The position numbers and the translations under genes were made by a program. 64,000 nucleotides of DNA from Marinobacter fuscus (GTDB lineage Bacteria > Pseudomonadota > Gammaproteobacteria > Pseudomonadales > Oleiphilaceae), in the NCBI RefSeq assembly GCF_003007675.1, contig NZ_PXNP01000096.1:48001-112000 (forward strand), written 5' to 3'. This document shows, piece by piece, positions 1 to 11,846 of the stretch. The first letter of the stretch is position 1. Each line of letters starts with the position of its first letter. The notes under the pieces are model-generated. The model ran no database searches. It saw nothing but the letters and a program-made list of their open reading frames with translations, and was not told where the DNA came from.

Positions 1-657
1 CATCCCTTGGGCAAAAATATGGTAGGGGCATTTCACCAGCCCCAGGCGGTTCTGATTGATACCGATAGCTTGCAGACGCTTCCTGCCAGAGAAGTGTCTG
101 CGGGCCTGGCAGAAGTGATCAAGTATGGCCTTATCCGGGATGACGCTTTTCTGTTATGGCTAGAGGCGGAGATGGATAAACTCGTCGGGTTGCAGCCGGA
201 GGCGCTTGCTGAGGCCATTTTCCGTTCGTGTCAGTGTAAGGCCGATGTGGTGGCACTGGATGAGCGGGAAGGTGGCATTCGGGCCATTCTCAACCTGGGC
301 CACACCTTTGGGCATGCCATTGAAACCTTCGCCGGATACGGCAGTTGGTTGCATGGAGAAGCTGTGGGTACCGGGATGATGATGGCCGCAGACTTATCTG
401 TGCGCGAGGGCTTTATTTCATCCGCCGATTTCCGGCGCACTGCGGCTTTGATAAAACGAGCCGGGCTACCGGCCTTTGCACCAGCCAGTATGAAAGAAGC
501 GGATTTTCTGAACCTGATGGCGGTAGATAAAAAGAATGTGGATGGCCAGCTACGGCTTGTGCTGCTTCGTGCGTTGGGCGATGCATTTGTAACAGACGAG
601 GCAAAGCCGGAACATCTCCGCCAGACGCTCGGAGCATTCTTGCCCGAAGCGGGTTGA
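1..657 (+). CDS. aroB: 3-dehydroquinate synthase, C-terminal part (5' end outside the window)
   Basis: Second step of the shikimate pathway: NAD- and zinc-dependent cyclisation of DAHP to 3-dehydroquinate in the cytoplasm. The reading frame is open from base 1, so the 218 residues seen are the C-terminal part of a protein usually near 360 residues. The metal and substrate region is recognisable: [11 protein letters not shown] and [11 protein letters not shown] carry the expected zinc-ligand histidines, and DKKN is a conserved basic active-site stretch. A DamX-like gene follows at once, as in Pseudomonas and enterobacteria (aroK-aroB-damX), so the pair probably shares a transcript. Truncation is due only to the window edge. 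Confidence 0.95.
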   Translation, partial: HPLGKNMVGAFHQPQAVLIDTDSLQTLPAREVSAGLAEVIKYGLIRDDAFLLWLEAEMDKLVGLQPEALAEAIFRSCQCKADVVALDEREGGIRAILNLGHTFGHAIETFAGYGSWLHGEAVGTGMMMAADLSVREGFISSADFRRTAALIKRAGLPAFAPASMKEADFLNLMAVDKKNVDGQLRLVLLRALGDAFVTDEAKPEHLRQTLGAFLPEAG

Positions 658-687
658 TTTGTGTTTGTCGGAAGACAGGGAAGCATT

Positions 688-2259
<1,572 letters not shown>

Positions 2260-2286
2260 GGTTTTTTGTACGTAAATTGGTCAAAA

Positions 2287-2303
2287 TGCACCAAATCGGT
2301 GCG
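2287..2303 (+). promoter_or_regulatory. NtrC-like binding site upstream of gltB
   Basis: TGCACCAAATCGGTGCG matches the NtrC dyad TGCACCA-N3-TGGTGCA at most positions, with the GCAC-N7-GTGC core exact. It sits between damX and gltB, about 75-90 bases upstream of the predicted transcription start. NtrC control of glutamate synthase would fit nitrogen physiology. Binding is inferred. Confidence 0.5.
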
Positions 2304-2340
2304 GTCTAGCCTGTTTGTCAAGCACTATTTCAGAAAAAGT

Positions 2341-2369
2341 TTGTCTACGTACTAGTACGTGTGTAGACT
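2341..2369 (+). promoter_or_regulatory. Sigma70-type gltB promoter with a palindrome filling the spacer
   Basis: TTGTCT (2341-2346) and TAGACT (2364-2369) are separated by exactly 17 bases. Within the spacer, 2347-2360 is a perfect 14-bp palindrome, ACGTACTAGTACGT, a good place for a repressor to block polymerase. A start near 2376 would give a leader of about 88 bases before the gltB ATG. Neither the promoter nor the operator is proven. Confidence 0.5.
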
Positions 2370-2405
2370 CCCTTCCCCATTTTTTTTGGTGTCGGCTTTT
2401 TCTAC

Positions 2406-2420
2406 GCACCATCGCAGTGC
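2406..2420 (+). promoter_or_regulatory. Second, weaker NtrC-like dyad downstream of the gltB promoter
   Basis: GCACCATCGCAGTGC has the same GCAC-N7-GTGC geometry as the site at 2287-2303, but its right half is a poorer match. It would fall about 30-45 bases into the gltB leader, so the two dyads flank the predicted promoter, as in looping or roadblock repression. Confidence 0.35.
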
Positions 2421-2463
2421 GGGAAAGGTTGGCGGGAACGCTTTTTCATGCGAGGTTATGCTT

Positions 2464-5400
2464 ATGACAACAGGCTTGTATCATCCTGATGAATTCAGGG
2501 ACAACTGCGGTTTCGGCCTGATTGCCCACATGAAGGGCGAGGCGAGCCATAAACTCCTGCAGACAGCGATCGAGTCTTTGACCTGTATGACCCACCGGGG
2601 TGGTATTGCCGCGGATGGCAAGACAGGCGATGGCTGTGGGCTGCTGTTACAGAGCCCCAAGGCCTTCCTCCAAAAAGCTGCTGAGGCAGCGTTCAACAAA
2701 AAACCTGGCGACTTGTTTGCAGTTGGCCAGGTTTTTTTGGCTAAGGACGATCAAAAAGCCACGGCAGCCCGGGCGGCGCTTGAAAAGCGACTGTGCGAGC
2801 AGGGGCTCGAGATTCTTGGCTGGCGTGATGTTCCGGTTGACGACAGTTGCCTTGGGCCCATGGCACTGGACTGCCTGCCGCGTATACAGCAGGTATTTGT
2901 AGAGCCAGCCGGAAAGACGGAAAAAGATTTTGCCATTAGCCTGTTCATTGGGCGGCGCCATGCCGAGCGGGATCTGGCAGACGATCCGGACTTCTATATC
3001 TGCAGCCTTTCTCATCGAACTCTTGCTTACAAGGGATTGATGATGCCCGCGGATCTGGCCAACTTCTATCTGGATCTGGGCGACCCGGATCTGCAAACGG
3101 CGATCTGTGTTTTTCACCAGCGTTTTTCGACCAACACGATGCCGCGCTGGCCGCTGGCCCAGCCGTTCCGCTTTCTGGCCCATAATGGTGAAATCAATAC
3201 CATTGACGGCAACCGCAACTGGGCCATTGCCCGGGCGGCGAAATTCAGCTCACCGGACCTGCCGGATCTGCAAACCCTGCAGCCCCTGGTGAACCTGGCC
3301 GGGTCAGATTCTTCCAGCATGGACAATATGCTGGAGATCTTGCTGGCCGGTGGTGTCGACCTGTTCCGGGCAGTACGCATGATGATTCCGCCCGCCTGGC
3401 AGAACGTGGATACCATGGATTCCGAGTTGCGGGCGTTCTACGAATACAACTCCATGCACATGGAGCCCTGGGATGGCCCGGCAGGGCTGGTCATGTCCGA
3501 CGGCCGCTATGCTTTGTGTATGCTCGACCGCAATGGCCTGCGCCCGGCCCGCTGGGTGATTACTAAAGACGACTTTATTACGTTGGCTTCTGAAGTGGGT
3601 ACCTATGGTTACCAGCCGGAAGATGTGGTGGCCAAAGGCCGGGTAGGGCCGGGCCAGATGCTGGCCATTGATACTGAGTCTGGAGAAGTTCTGCACACCC
3701 GCGATATCGACCTGCGGCTGAAAAAGGCCCAGCCTTACAAGCGCTGGCTGAAGGAAAATGCCCTGCGGGTGGAAACCACCCTGAATCAGGCGACGCCTGA
3801 GTTCAAGTTGATGGATGCGGAAGACCTGCTGGTTCACCAGAAGATGTTCAACATCTCCTTTGAAGAGCGGGATCAGGTGTTGCGGCCGTTGGCAGAAAAT
3901 GCTCAGGAGGCCGTGGGTTCCATGGGCGACGATACGCCCATGGCGGTATTGTCGAGCAAGGTTCGCCACGTGGCGGACTATTTCCGCCAGAAGTTCGCCC
4001 AGGTGACCAATCCGCCGATTGATCCTCTGCGGGAAACCATCGTGATGTCTCTGGAAACCTGCCTGGGCGCGGAGCAGAACGTGTTCGAGGAAACCCCTGA
4101 GCATGCCAACCGGATTATCCTGACCACGCCTGTGTTGTCTCCGGCCAAGTTTCTGCGCTTGAGCAATAACGACCGCCCCGGTTTCGAGGTACAGAAAATT
4201 GCTCTTGGCTATCGCCCGGAAGAGGGGCTGGAGCAGGCGGTGTGCCGGGTGTGTGACGAGGCGGAGCAAGCCGCCCGTGATGGCAAGGCGCTGCTGATTC
4301 TGAGCGATAAGGATCTGGTGCAGGGCGAGTTGCCGGTCAACGCGTTGATGGCCACAGGTGCAGTGCATCATCATCTGGTGGCCAAGGGCCTGCGCTGTGA
4401 TTCGAACATCATTGTTGAAACCGGCTGGGCAAGAGATCCCCATCACTTCGCCGTGTTGTTCGGGTTTGGGGCGACGGCGGTCTATCCGTATCTGGCGTAT
4501 CAGGTAATGAATGACCTGATCCGTACCGGTGAAATACTGATGGATCCGATCGAGGCCAAGAACAACTATCGGAAGGGCATCAATAAAGGGCTGCTCAAGA
4601 TACTTTCGAAAATGGGTATCTCGACCATTACCTCCTACCGTGGCGCTCAACTGTTTGAAGGCATTGGCCTGGCGGATAATGTTGTGGATCTTTGCTTCAA
4701 GGGCGTGCCGAGCCGAATTCAGGGCGCTGACTTTTACGATTTTCAGCAGGATCAGGAGCTACTGGCGTCGGTTGCCTGGAAGCCGCGTAAACCTTTGTCG
4801 CAGGGCGGATTGCTCAAGTACGTTCATGGCCAGGAATACCATGCCTTTAACCCGGATGTGGTGGGCAAACTACAGGATGCGGTGAGTGCCGGGGACTATG
4901 GCATCTATAAAGAATATGCTGGCCTGGTGAACGAGCGCCCGGTGGCTACCTTGCGGGATCTGCTGGTGTTCCGTGACGGCATCCAGCCGATTGACCTGTC
5001 GGACGTAGAGCCTGTGGAAGGCATTTTCCCCCGCTTCGACTCGGCGGCTATGTCTCTGGGGGCTTTGTCGCCCGAAGCTCACGAGGCACTGGCGGTTGCC
5101 ATGAATACCCTGGGCGGTCGCTCCAACTCGGGTGAGGGCGGAGAAGACCCGGTGCGCTACGGCAACAACAAGCGCTCGAAGATCAAGCAAGTTGCCTCTG
5201 GTCGTTTTGGCGTGACTGCTGAATACCTGCGTAGCGCAGATGTCATGCAGATCAAGGTGGCCCAGGGTGCCAAGCCTGGCGAGGGCGGGCAATTACCCGG
5301 TGGCAAGGTGAACGATCTGATTGCCCGGTTGCGCTATTCGGTGCCGGGTGTGACGCTGATTTCTCCGCCGCCGCACCACGATATCTATTCGATTGAGGAT

Positions 5401-6912
5401 CTGGCGCAGCTGATTTTCGATCTGAAACAGGTTAACCCGCAGGCGCTGGTGTCGGTCAAACTGGTATCAGAACCCGGGGTGGGCACGATTGCGGCGGGTG
5501 TGGCCAAGGCCTATGCCGACCTGATTACCGTATCTGGCTATGACGGTGGTACCGCTGCCAGCCCGCTGACCTCCATCCGTTATGCCGGTTCGCCCTGGGA
5601 GCTCGGGCTGACCGAAACCCAGCAGGCCCTGCGGGCCAACGATCTGCGGGGCAAAATCCGCCTGCAGACCGATGGCGGCATCAAAACCGGCCTGGATGTT
5701 GTGAAAGCGGCCATTTTGGGAGCCGAGAGCTTTGGCTTTGGCACAACGCCGATGGTGGCCCTGGGTTGCAAATATCTGCGCATTTGCCATCTGAACAACT
5801 GCGCCACCGGTGTCGCCACCCAGAACGACTACCTGCGGGAAGAGCACTTCAAGGGCACCGTGGAAATGGCCATGAACTTTTTCCGTTTTGTGGCGGAGGA
5901 AACCCGGGAATGGCTGGCCAAGCTGGGCGTTCGCTCCCTGCAGGATCTGGTGGGACGCGTCGACTTGCTGGAGCGCCTGCCCGGCGACACCGAGCGCCAG
6001 AAGAAACTGGATTTAACGCGCTTGCTGCAGAACGACCACATTCCGGCCGATAAGCCGCATACCTGCCAGAGTGAGCGCAACGAGCCCTTCGATGAGGGCA
6101 AGCTGGCCGAACAGATTGTGGCAGACACGGCTGCGGCCATTGCGGAGAAGTCCGGAGGTGCCTGGAGCTACCGGGTAACCAACTGCGACCGCTCCATCGG
6201 CGCCCGCCTGTCGGGCGAGATTGCCGCCCGCTATGGTAACCAGGGTATGGCCGATGCGCCCATCACCCTGGACCTGACCGGAACCGCAGGCCAGAGCTTC
6301 GGCGTATGGAACGTGGGTGGCCTGAACCTGATTCTGCAGGGCGATGCCAACGACTACGTGGGCAAGGGCATGACCGGTGGCAAGCTGGTGATCAAGCCAC
6401 CCCGGGGCAGCGATTTCAAAACCCAGGAAACCTCAATTGCAGGCAATACCTGCCTGTATGGCGCCACCGGTGGCAAGCTGTTTGCGGCAGGCACCGCCGG
6501 CGAGCGGTTTGCGGTGCGTAACTCCGGCGCCCATGCGGTGGTCGAGGGTGCGGGCGATCACTGCTGTGAATATATGACCGGCGGCCTGGTAACCGTGCTG
6601 GGCACCACCGGGCACAACTTCGGTGCGGGCATGACCGGCGGCTTTGCCTACGTATTGGATATGGATAACACCTTCGTGGACAAGTACAACCACGAGTTGG
6701 TGGAAATCCAGCGGATTTCCCGCGAAGACATGGAAGCTTACCGCAACCATCTGCGGGGCGTGATCCGGGAGCACATTTCCGAAACCGGAAGTGCCTGGGC
6801 CGAGCACCTGCTTGAAGATTTCGACGACTACATCGGCCGTTTCTGGCTGGTCAAACCCAAGGCCGCCAATTTGCGCAGCCTGTTGGCCAGTACCCGGGCC
6901 AGACCGGAATAA
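2464..6912 (+). CDS. gltB: Glutamate synthase (NADPH) large subunit
   Basis: Converts glutamine plus 2-oxoglutarate to two glutamates together with GltD; the main ammonia-assimilation partner of glutamine synthetase. The product of 1482 residues is the normal length. The start at 2464 ([11 protein letters not shown]) follows GAGG and leaves a 14-residue propeptide before Cys15 of DNCGFG, which becomes the catalytic N-terminal nucleophile of the class II amidotransferase domain. Order: amidotransferase, central domain, FMN-binding synthase domain, then a GXGXG beta-helix domain. The 3Fe-4S ligands are visible as C1102, C1108 and C1113 ([13 protein letters not shown]). The frame is open upstream to 2359, but that extension lacks family sequence. 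gltD follows after 69 bases. Confidence 0.97.
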   Translation: MTTGLYHPDEFRDNCGFGLIAHMKGEASHKLLQTAIESLTCMTHRGGIAADGKTGDGCGLLLQSPKAFLQKAAEAAFNKKPGDLFAVGQVFLAKDDQKATAARAALEKRLCEQGLEILGWRDVPVDDSCLGPMALDCLPRIQQVFVEPAGKTEKDFAISLFIGRRHAERDLADDPDFYICSLSHRTLAYKGLMMPADLANFYLDLGDPDLQTAICVFHQRFSTNTMPRWPLAQPFRFLAHNGEINTIDGNRNWAIARAAKFSSPDLPDLQTLQPLVNLAGSDSSSMDNMLEILLAGGVDLFRAVRMMIPPAWQNVDTMDSELRAFYEYNSMHMEPWDGPAGLVMSDGRYALCMLDRNGLRPARWVITKDDFITLASEVGTYGYQPEDVVAKGRVGPGQMLAIDTESGEVLHTRDIDLRLKKAQPYKRWLKENALRVETTLNQATPEFKLMDAEDLLVHQKMFNISFEERDQVLRPLAENAQEAVGSMGDDTPMAVLSSKVRHVADYFRQKFAQVTNPPIDPLRETIVMSLETCLGAEQNVFEETPEHANRIILTTPVLSPAKFLRLSNNDRPGFEVQKIALGYRPEEGLEQAVCRVCDEAEQAARDGKALLILSDKDLVQGELPVNALMATGAVHHHLVAKGLRCDSNIIVETGWARDPHHFAVLFGFGATAVYPYLAYQVMNDLIRTGEILMDPIEAKNNYRKGINKGLLKILSKMGISTITSYRGAQLFEGIGLADNVVDLCFKGVPSRIQGADFYDFQQDQELLASVAWKPRKPLSQGGLLKYVHGQEYHAFNPDVVGKLQDAVSAGDYGIYKEYAGLVNERPVATLRDLLVFRDGIQPIDLSDVEPVEGIFPRFDSAAMSLGALSPEAHEALAVAMNTLGGRSNSGEGGEDPVRYGNNKRSKIKQVASGRFGVTAEYLRSADVMQIKVAQGAKPGEGGQLPGGKVNDLIARLRYSVPGVTLISPPPHHDIYSIEDLAQLIFDLKQVNPQALVSVKLVSEPGVGTIAAGVAKAYADLITVSGYDGGTAASPLTSIRYAGSPWELGLTETQQALRANDLRGKIRLQTDGGIKTGLDVVKAAILGAESFGFGTTPMVALGCKYLRICHLNNCATGVATQNDYLREEHFKGTVEMAMNFFRFVAEETREWLAKLGVRSLQDLVGRVDLLERLPGDTERQKKLDLTRLLQNDHIPADKPHTCQSERNEPFDEGKLAEQIVADTAAAIAEKSGGAWSYRVTNCDRSIGARLSGEIAARYGNQGMADAPITLDLTGTAGQSFGVWNVGGLNLILQGDANDYVGKGMTGGKLVIKPPRGSDFKTQETSIAGNTCLYGATGGKLFAAGTAGERFAVRNSGAHAVVEGAGDHCCEYMTGGLVTVLGTTGHNFGAGMTGGFAYVLDMDNTFVDKYNHELVEIQRISREDMEAYRNHLRGVIREHISETGSAWAEHLLEDFDDYIGRFWLVKPKAANLRSLLASTRARPE

Positions 6913-6963
6913 CCGGTGGGCGGACTGCGTCAGGTGGGCCAAGAGTGGCCTGGTCGAAATTGA

Positions 6964-8400
<1,437 letters not shown>

Positions 8401-8422
8401 ATAATCCGTTGACCGGTGTCAG

Positions 8423-8456
8423 AAGGGCGGCGCTCAAACAGAGGCCGCCCTTTTTT
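8423..8456 (+). terminator. Intrinsic terminator after gltD
   Basis: A G+C-rich stem, GGGCGGC (8425-8431) with GCCGCCC (8444-8450), has a 12-base loop and a run of six T. It extends by two A-T pairs on the T-run side. Confidence 0.9.
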
Positions 8457-8525
8457 ATTGCCGCAAACGGGGTATCATTGCTGCCTATTGTCTCTGACCA
8501 TTTACCGACGAGAACGGAACCGATT

Positions 8526-9590
8526 ATGACTGAGCTGAAAAACGATCGCTTTCTACGCGCCCTGATGCGCCAGCCTGTAGACCGCACGCCGGTATGGATG
8601 ATGCGCCAGGCTGGCCGCTACCTGCCGGAATACCGCGCAACCCGGGCCAAGGCGGGCGATTTTCTCAGCCTGTGCAAGAATACGCCGCTGGCCTGCGAGG
8701 TTACCTTGCAGCCGCTGGAGCGCTACCCTCTGGATGCGGCCATTCTGTTCTCCGACATCCTGACCATTCCGGATGCGCTGGGGCTTGGCCTCTACTTCGA
8801 AACCGGTGAAGGTCCCAAATTTCGCAAGGTCATCCGCACCGAGGCCGATGTTGACGCACTGCCCGCCATCAAAGCCGAATCCGACCTGGATTACGTGATG
8901 AACGCGGTTTCCACCATCCGCCGTGAACTGAATGGCCGGGTACCGCTGATCGGCTTCTCCGGCAGCCCGTGGACACTGGCGACCTACATGGTGGAAGGCG
9001 GCTCGTCCAAAGATTTTCGCGAGACCAAAAAGCTGGCGTATGGCCAGCCTGAAGTGATGCACCGCCTGCTGGATCACCTGGCAGACTCGGTAATTGATTA
9101 TCTGAACGGCCAGATCAAAGCCGGTGCCCAAGCGGTACAGATTTTCGATACCTGGGGTGGGGTGCTGAGTGGCTGGGCCTATGAAGAATTTTCCCTGCGC
9201 TACATGAAGAAAATCGTCGCTGGGCTGATTCGCGAAAACGAAGGGCGCCGTGTGCCGGTCATCCTGTTCACGAAGAACGGCGGCCAGTGGCTGGAATCGA
9301 TTGCCGATTCAGGCTGCGACGCCGTGGGCCTGGACTGGACCACCGACATCGGCAACGCACGCGCCCGGGTTGGCGACAAAGTTGCCCTGCAGGGCAATAT
9401 GGACCCGTCTATGCTGTACGCGCCGAAGGCGCGTATCCGCCAGGAAGTGGCGGATATTCTGGCACGCTATGGCGCCGGTTCCGGCCATATCTTCAACCTC
9501 GGCCATGGTATTACACCAGAGGTAGACCCGGAGCACGCGGGTGCGTTTATCGAGGCGGTTGTGGAGCTTAGTGGGCAGTATCACCAGTAG
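8526..9590 (+). CDS. hemE: Uroporphyrinogen III decarboxylase
   Basis: Cytoplasmic heme-pathway enzyme that removes four acetate carboxyls from uroporphyrinogen III to give coproporphyrinogen III. 354 residues, the usual length. The signature [15 protein letters not shown] (about 22-36) holds the active-site arginines, and [13 protein letters not shown] and GHGI are also present. The start at 8526 (MTELKNDRF) is the family start; the frame is open further upstream, across the gltD end and terminator, but that part is not coding-like. The position after gltD is conserved in Pseudomonas. Confidence 0.96.
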   Translation: MTELKNDRFLRALMRQPVDRTPVWMMRQAGRYLPEYRATRAKAGDFLSLCKNTPLACEVTLQPLERYPLDAAILFSDILTIPDALGLGLYFETGEGPKFRKVIRTEADVDALPAIKAESDLDYVMNAVSTIRRELNGRVPLIGFSGSPWTLATYMVEGGSSKDFRETKKLAYGQPEVMHRLLDHLADSVIDYLNGQIKAGAQAVQIFDTWGGVLSGWAYEEFSLRYMKKIVAGLIRENEGRRVPVILFTKNGGQWLESIADSGCDAVGLDWTTDIGNARARVGDKVALQGNMDPSMLYAPKARIRQEVADILARYGAGSGHIFNLGHGITPEVDPEHAGAFIEAVVELSGQYHQ

Positions 9591-9688
9591 ATTCGGAGCC
9601 GTCTGCAGAGTTCCCAGCCAGCCGTTCATGGCAGGCCGGGACTCGCCCTGTACTCAGTAAGGCGTCCGATCTATATTGATGGAAAGCG

Positions 9689-10081
9689 ATGTCTTCGCCT
9701 TGGAGTGGCCCCGTGACGATAAAAAAAGCCGATAAACGCCGTTTCCACAGAATCGACTTCGATGCACCTTGCGAGTTGCATTGTCAGGATCAGGTGTGGC
9801 CCACGGAGGTGCTGGATATTTCGCTGAAAGGCGTTCTGGTTCAAAAGCCCGAGGGATGGAAAGCGTCACTCAACGAGCCCTGCGAGGTGGTTGTCCACCT
9901 GAATGAGCGTGAAGCCGGGATTGTGATGGCGGTGGAGTTGAAGCACGTTGAAGATCATCGGCTGGGCTTTCGTTGTCAGTACATCGATCTGGAAAGCGCG
10001 ACGCACCTGAAGCGGTTGGTTGAGCTGAATTTGGGCGATCAGGCGTTGTTGGAGCGGGAGTTTGCTCACCTGATTGAATAG
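9689..10081 (+). CDS. PilZ-domain protein, predicted c-di-GMP receptor
   Basis: A 130-residue protein made almost entirely of one PilZ domain. Both c-di-GMP signature elements are visible: R17-x3-R21 in KRRFHRI and D43-I-S45-L-K-G48 (the D/N-x-S-x-x-G motif). It should be a soluble cytoplasmic sensor of cyclic-di-GMP, probably acting on motility, surface attachment or exopolysaccharide through an unknown partner. It stands alone between hemE and the convergent radA. A GTG at 9713 could be an alternative start and would still keep both motifs. The target cannot be read from the sequence. Confidence 0.85.
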   Translation: MSSPWSGPVTIKKADKRRFHRIDFDAPCELHCQDQVWPTEVLDISLKGVLVQKPEGWKASLNEPCEVVVHLNEREAGIVMAVELKHVEDHRLGFRCQYIDLESATHLKRLVELNLGDQALLEREFAHLIE

Positions 10082-10121
10082 AGAGCTGTTTTGGCGGATT
10101 GCTCCCAGCGTTTACGGCTCG

Positions 10122-10221
10122 TGGCAGGGTTCACCCTCAAAAAATGTCGGAGGCCATGGATGGCCGGAGAGAAGCGCACATGGATGTGCTCGTAGCGGTT
10201 TTTTGAGGGTGAACCCTGCCA
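10122..10221. repeat. Structured intergenic palindrome, copy A (convergent PilZ gene/radA)
   Basis: A perfect 23-bp inverted repeat (10122-10144 with 10199-10221) encloses a 54-base centre holding two small hairpins, GGCCA-TGGA-TGGCC and GCACA-TGGA-TGTGC, both with TGGA loops. The inner ends of the outer arms are six A and six T, so on either strand the arms could also act as a terminator for the facing genes. Two relatives lie at 13562-13665 and 36683-36780. Confidence 0.85.
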
Positions 10222-10257
10222 TGTGCCCCGCACCAACCAGAGCAGGCCAGGGCTCGG

Positions 10258-11634
10258 TTAAAGCTCCTCCAGCGCCGAAAGCGCATCAGAAAGCTTGGTC
10301 ACCGGAATCACCTTCATCCCGTCTAACGATTTACGTGGCACATTGGCCTTGGGCACCAGTGCCCGGGTAAAGCCGTGCTTTGCCGCCTCGTAAATCCGCT
10401 CCTGACCATTGGGCACCGGCCGAATTTCCCCCGACAACCCCACCTCTCCAAAGATCACCAGATCCTGAGGTAACGCCCGATTCCGGAACGACGAAACCAC
10501 CGCCGCCAGCAACGCCAGGTCGGCACTGGTCTCATTCACCTTGACCCCCGCCACCACGTTCACAAACACATCCTGATCCGCCACATGCATACCACCGTGG
10601 CGATGCAACACCGCCAACAGCATCGCCAGACGGTTCTGGTCAGCCCCCACCGCCACCCGCCTCGGGTAGCTGCCCTGGGCCATATCCACCAGTGCCTGAA
10701 TTTCCACCAGCATAGGCCGGGTGCCTTCCCAGACCACCATCACCACACTGCCCGGAGCGGCTTCTTCGCCCCGGTTCAGAAAAATCGCACTGGGATTCTT
10801 TACTTCCTTCAAGCCCTGTTCCAGCATCGCGAACACGCCCAGTTCATTGACCGCACCAAAACGGTTCTTGATACCGCGCAGAGTTCGGTAGCGGCTGTCG
10901 CTGGAGCCTTCCAGCAAAATCGAACAGTCGATCATGTGCTCCAGCACCTTCGGGCCCGCCAGACTGCCATCTTTGGTCACGTGACCCACCAGCAACAGAA
11001 TGGTACCGGTTTGCTTGGCAAAACGGGTCAGGAACGCGGCGCTCTCGCGGACTTGCGACACCGAACCCGGGGCAGATTCAATGTCCGCCACATGCATCAC
11101 CTGAATACTGTCGATCACCAGAATGCGCGGCTTTTCGATTTCCGCCACCTGAATCAACCGCTCCACGGAGGTTTCCGACAGCATTTTCAGGTCTTTCGTG
11201 GGCAAGCCAAGACGCTTGGCGCGCATAGCCACCTGTTGCAGGGACTCCTCGCCGGTGACGTAGAGCGCGGAATGCTGGGCGGCCAACTGACAGACGGCCT
11301 GCAGCAGCAAGGTACTTTTGCCCGCGCCGGGGTGCCCCCCCATCAGAACCGCAGAGCCTTCCACCAGGCCGCCGCCCAGCACCCGGTCGAATTCCTGCAT
11401 GCCCGTGCTGATCCGGGCCTGTTCGGCGAGACTGACTTCATCCAGGCTTTTCACTTCCGACAAACTGCCCGCGTAACCCTCAAAACGGGCGCTGCGGGCG
11501 CCTTTGCCCGGGCCAGATACGCCGCGGACTTCGCTGACCGTATTCCATGCCTGGCAGGCAGTACACTGGCCCTGCCATTTGGAGTAGTCGGCGCCACATT
11601 CAGTGCAAACAAACGCTGTTTTGAGTTTGGCCAT
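10258..11634 (-). CDS. radA: DNA repair protein RadA
   Basis: A branch-migration helicase acting with RecA in recombinational repair. 458 residues, full length. The N-terminal zinc finger has C10, C13, C24 and C27. Walker A, GGHPGAGKST, lies at 99-108, the RadA-specific KNRFG motif near 255, and a C-terminal Lon-protease-like domain follows. The start MAKLKTAFVC is typical of the family. It converges with the PilZ gene across palindrome copy A and lies downstream of ettA on the same strand, separated by a different repeat element. Confidence 0.96.
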   Translation of the reverse strand: MAKLKTAFVCTECGADYSKWQGQCTACQAWNTVSEVRGVSGPGKGARSARFEGYAGSLSEVKSLDEVSLAEQARISTGMQEFDRVLGGGLVEGSAVLMGGHPGAGKSTLLLQAVCQLAAQHSALYVTGEESLQQVAMRAKRLGLPTKDLKMLSETSVERLIQVAEIEKPRILVIDSIQVMHVADIESAPGSVSQVRESAAFLTRFAKQTGTILLLVGHVTKDGSLAGPKVLEHMIDCSILLEGSSDSRYRTLRGIKNRFGAVNELGVFAMLEQGLKEVKNPSAIFLNRGEEAAPGSVVMVVWEGTRPMLVEIQALVDMAQGSYPRRVAVGADQNRLAMLLAVLHRHGGMHVADQDVFVNVVAGVKVNETSADLALLAAVVSSFRNRALPQDLVIFGEVGLSGEIRPVPNGQERIYEAAKHGFTRALVPKANVPRKSLDGMKVIPVTKLSDALSALEEL

Positions 11635-11674
11635 GGGTGATCTGTGATCCGTGATGGTGAGAGTGTGGTGCCAG

Positions 11675-11838
11675 CCCCCCCTCTCCCCAACCCCTCTCCC
11701 GCGAGGGGAGAGGGGCTAGGTTGGCGCCAGCCTGGAGGCTATACCCCACGCCTCCTGTGAGGGAGAGGGCTGGCTGGATCTGACCCCGACGGGTTAGCTC
11801 CCCTCTCCCTTTACGGGAGAGGGGCCGGGGGAGAGGTT
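11675..11838. repeat. MITE-like intergenic repeat with CCCCTCTCCC terminal hairpins
   Basis: Each end carries the same hairpin: CCCCTCTCCC paired with GGGAGAGGGG at 11691-11715 and again at 11800-11824. The outer roughly 45 bases of the two ends are imperfect inverted copies of one another, so the whole is a small element with inverted termini and no coding capacity. It fills most of the gap between ettA and radA. Pyrimidine-rich repeats of this look are common between proteobacterial genes. Confidence 0.65.
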
Positions 11839-11846
11839 GAAACGCT

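Noticed and set aside
2394..2407. Sigma54 promoter for gltB (GG-N10-GC)
   Set aside because: Only the invariant GG and GC match; the rest of the TGGCAC/TTGC consensus is absent.
3304..4650. 448-codon frame opposite gltB
   Set aside because: Same shadow effect; no motif or start signal, and gltB is certain.
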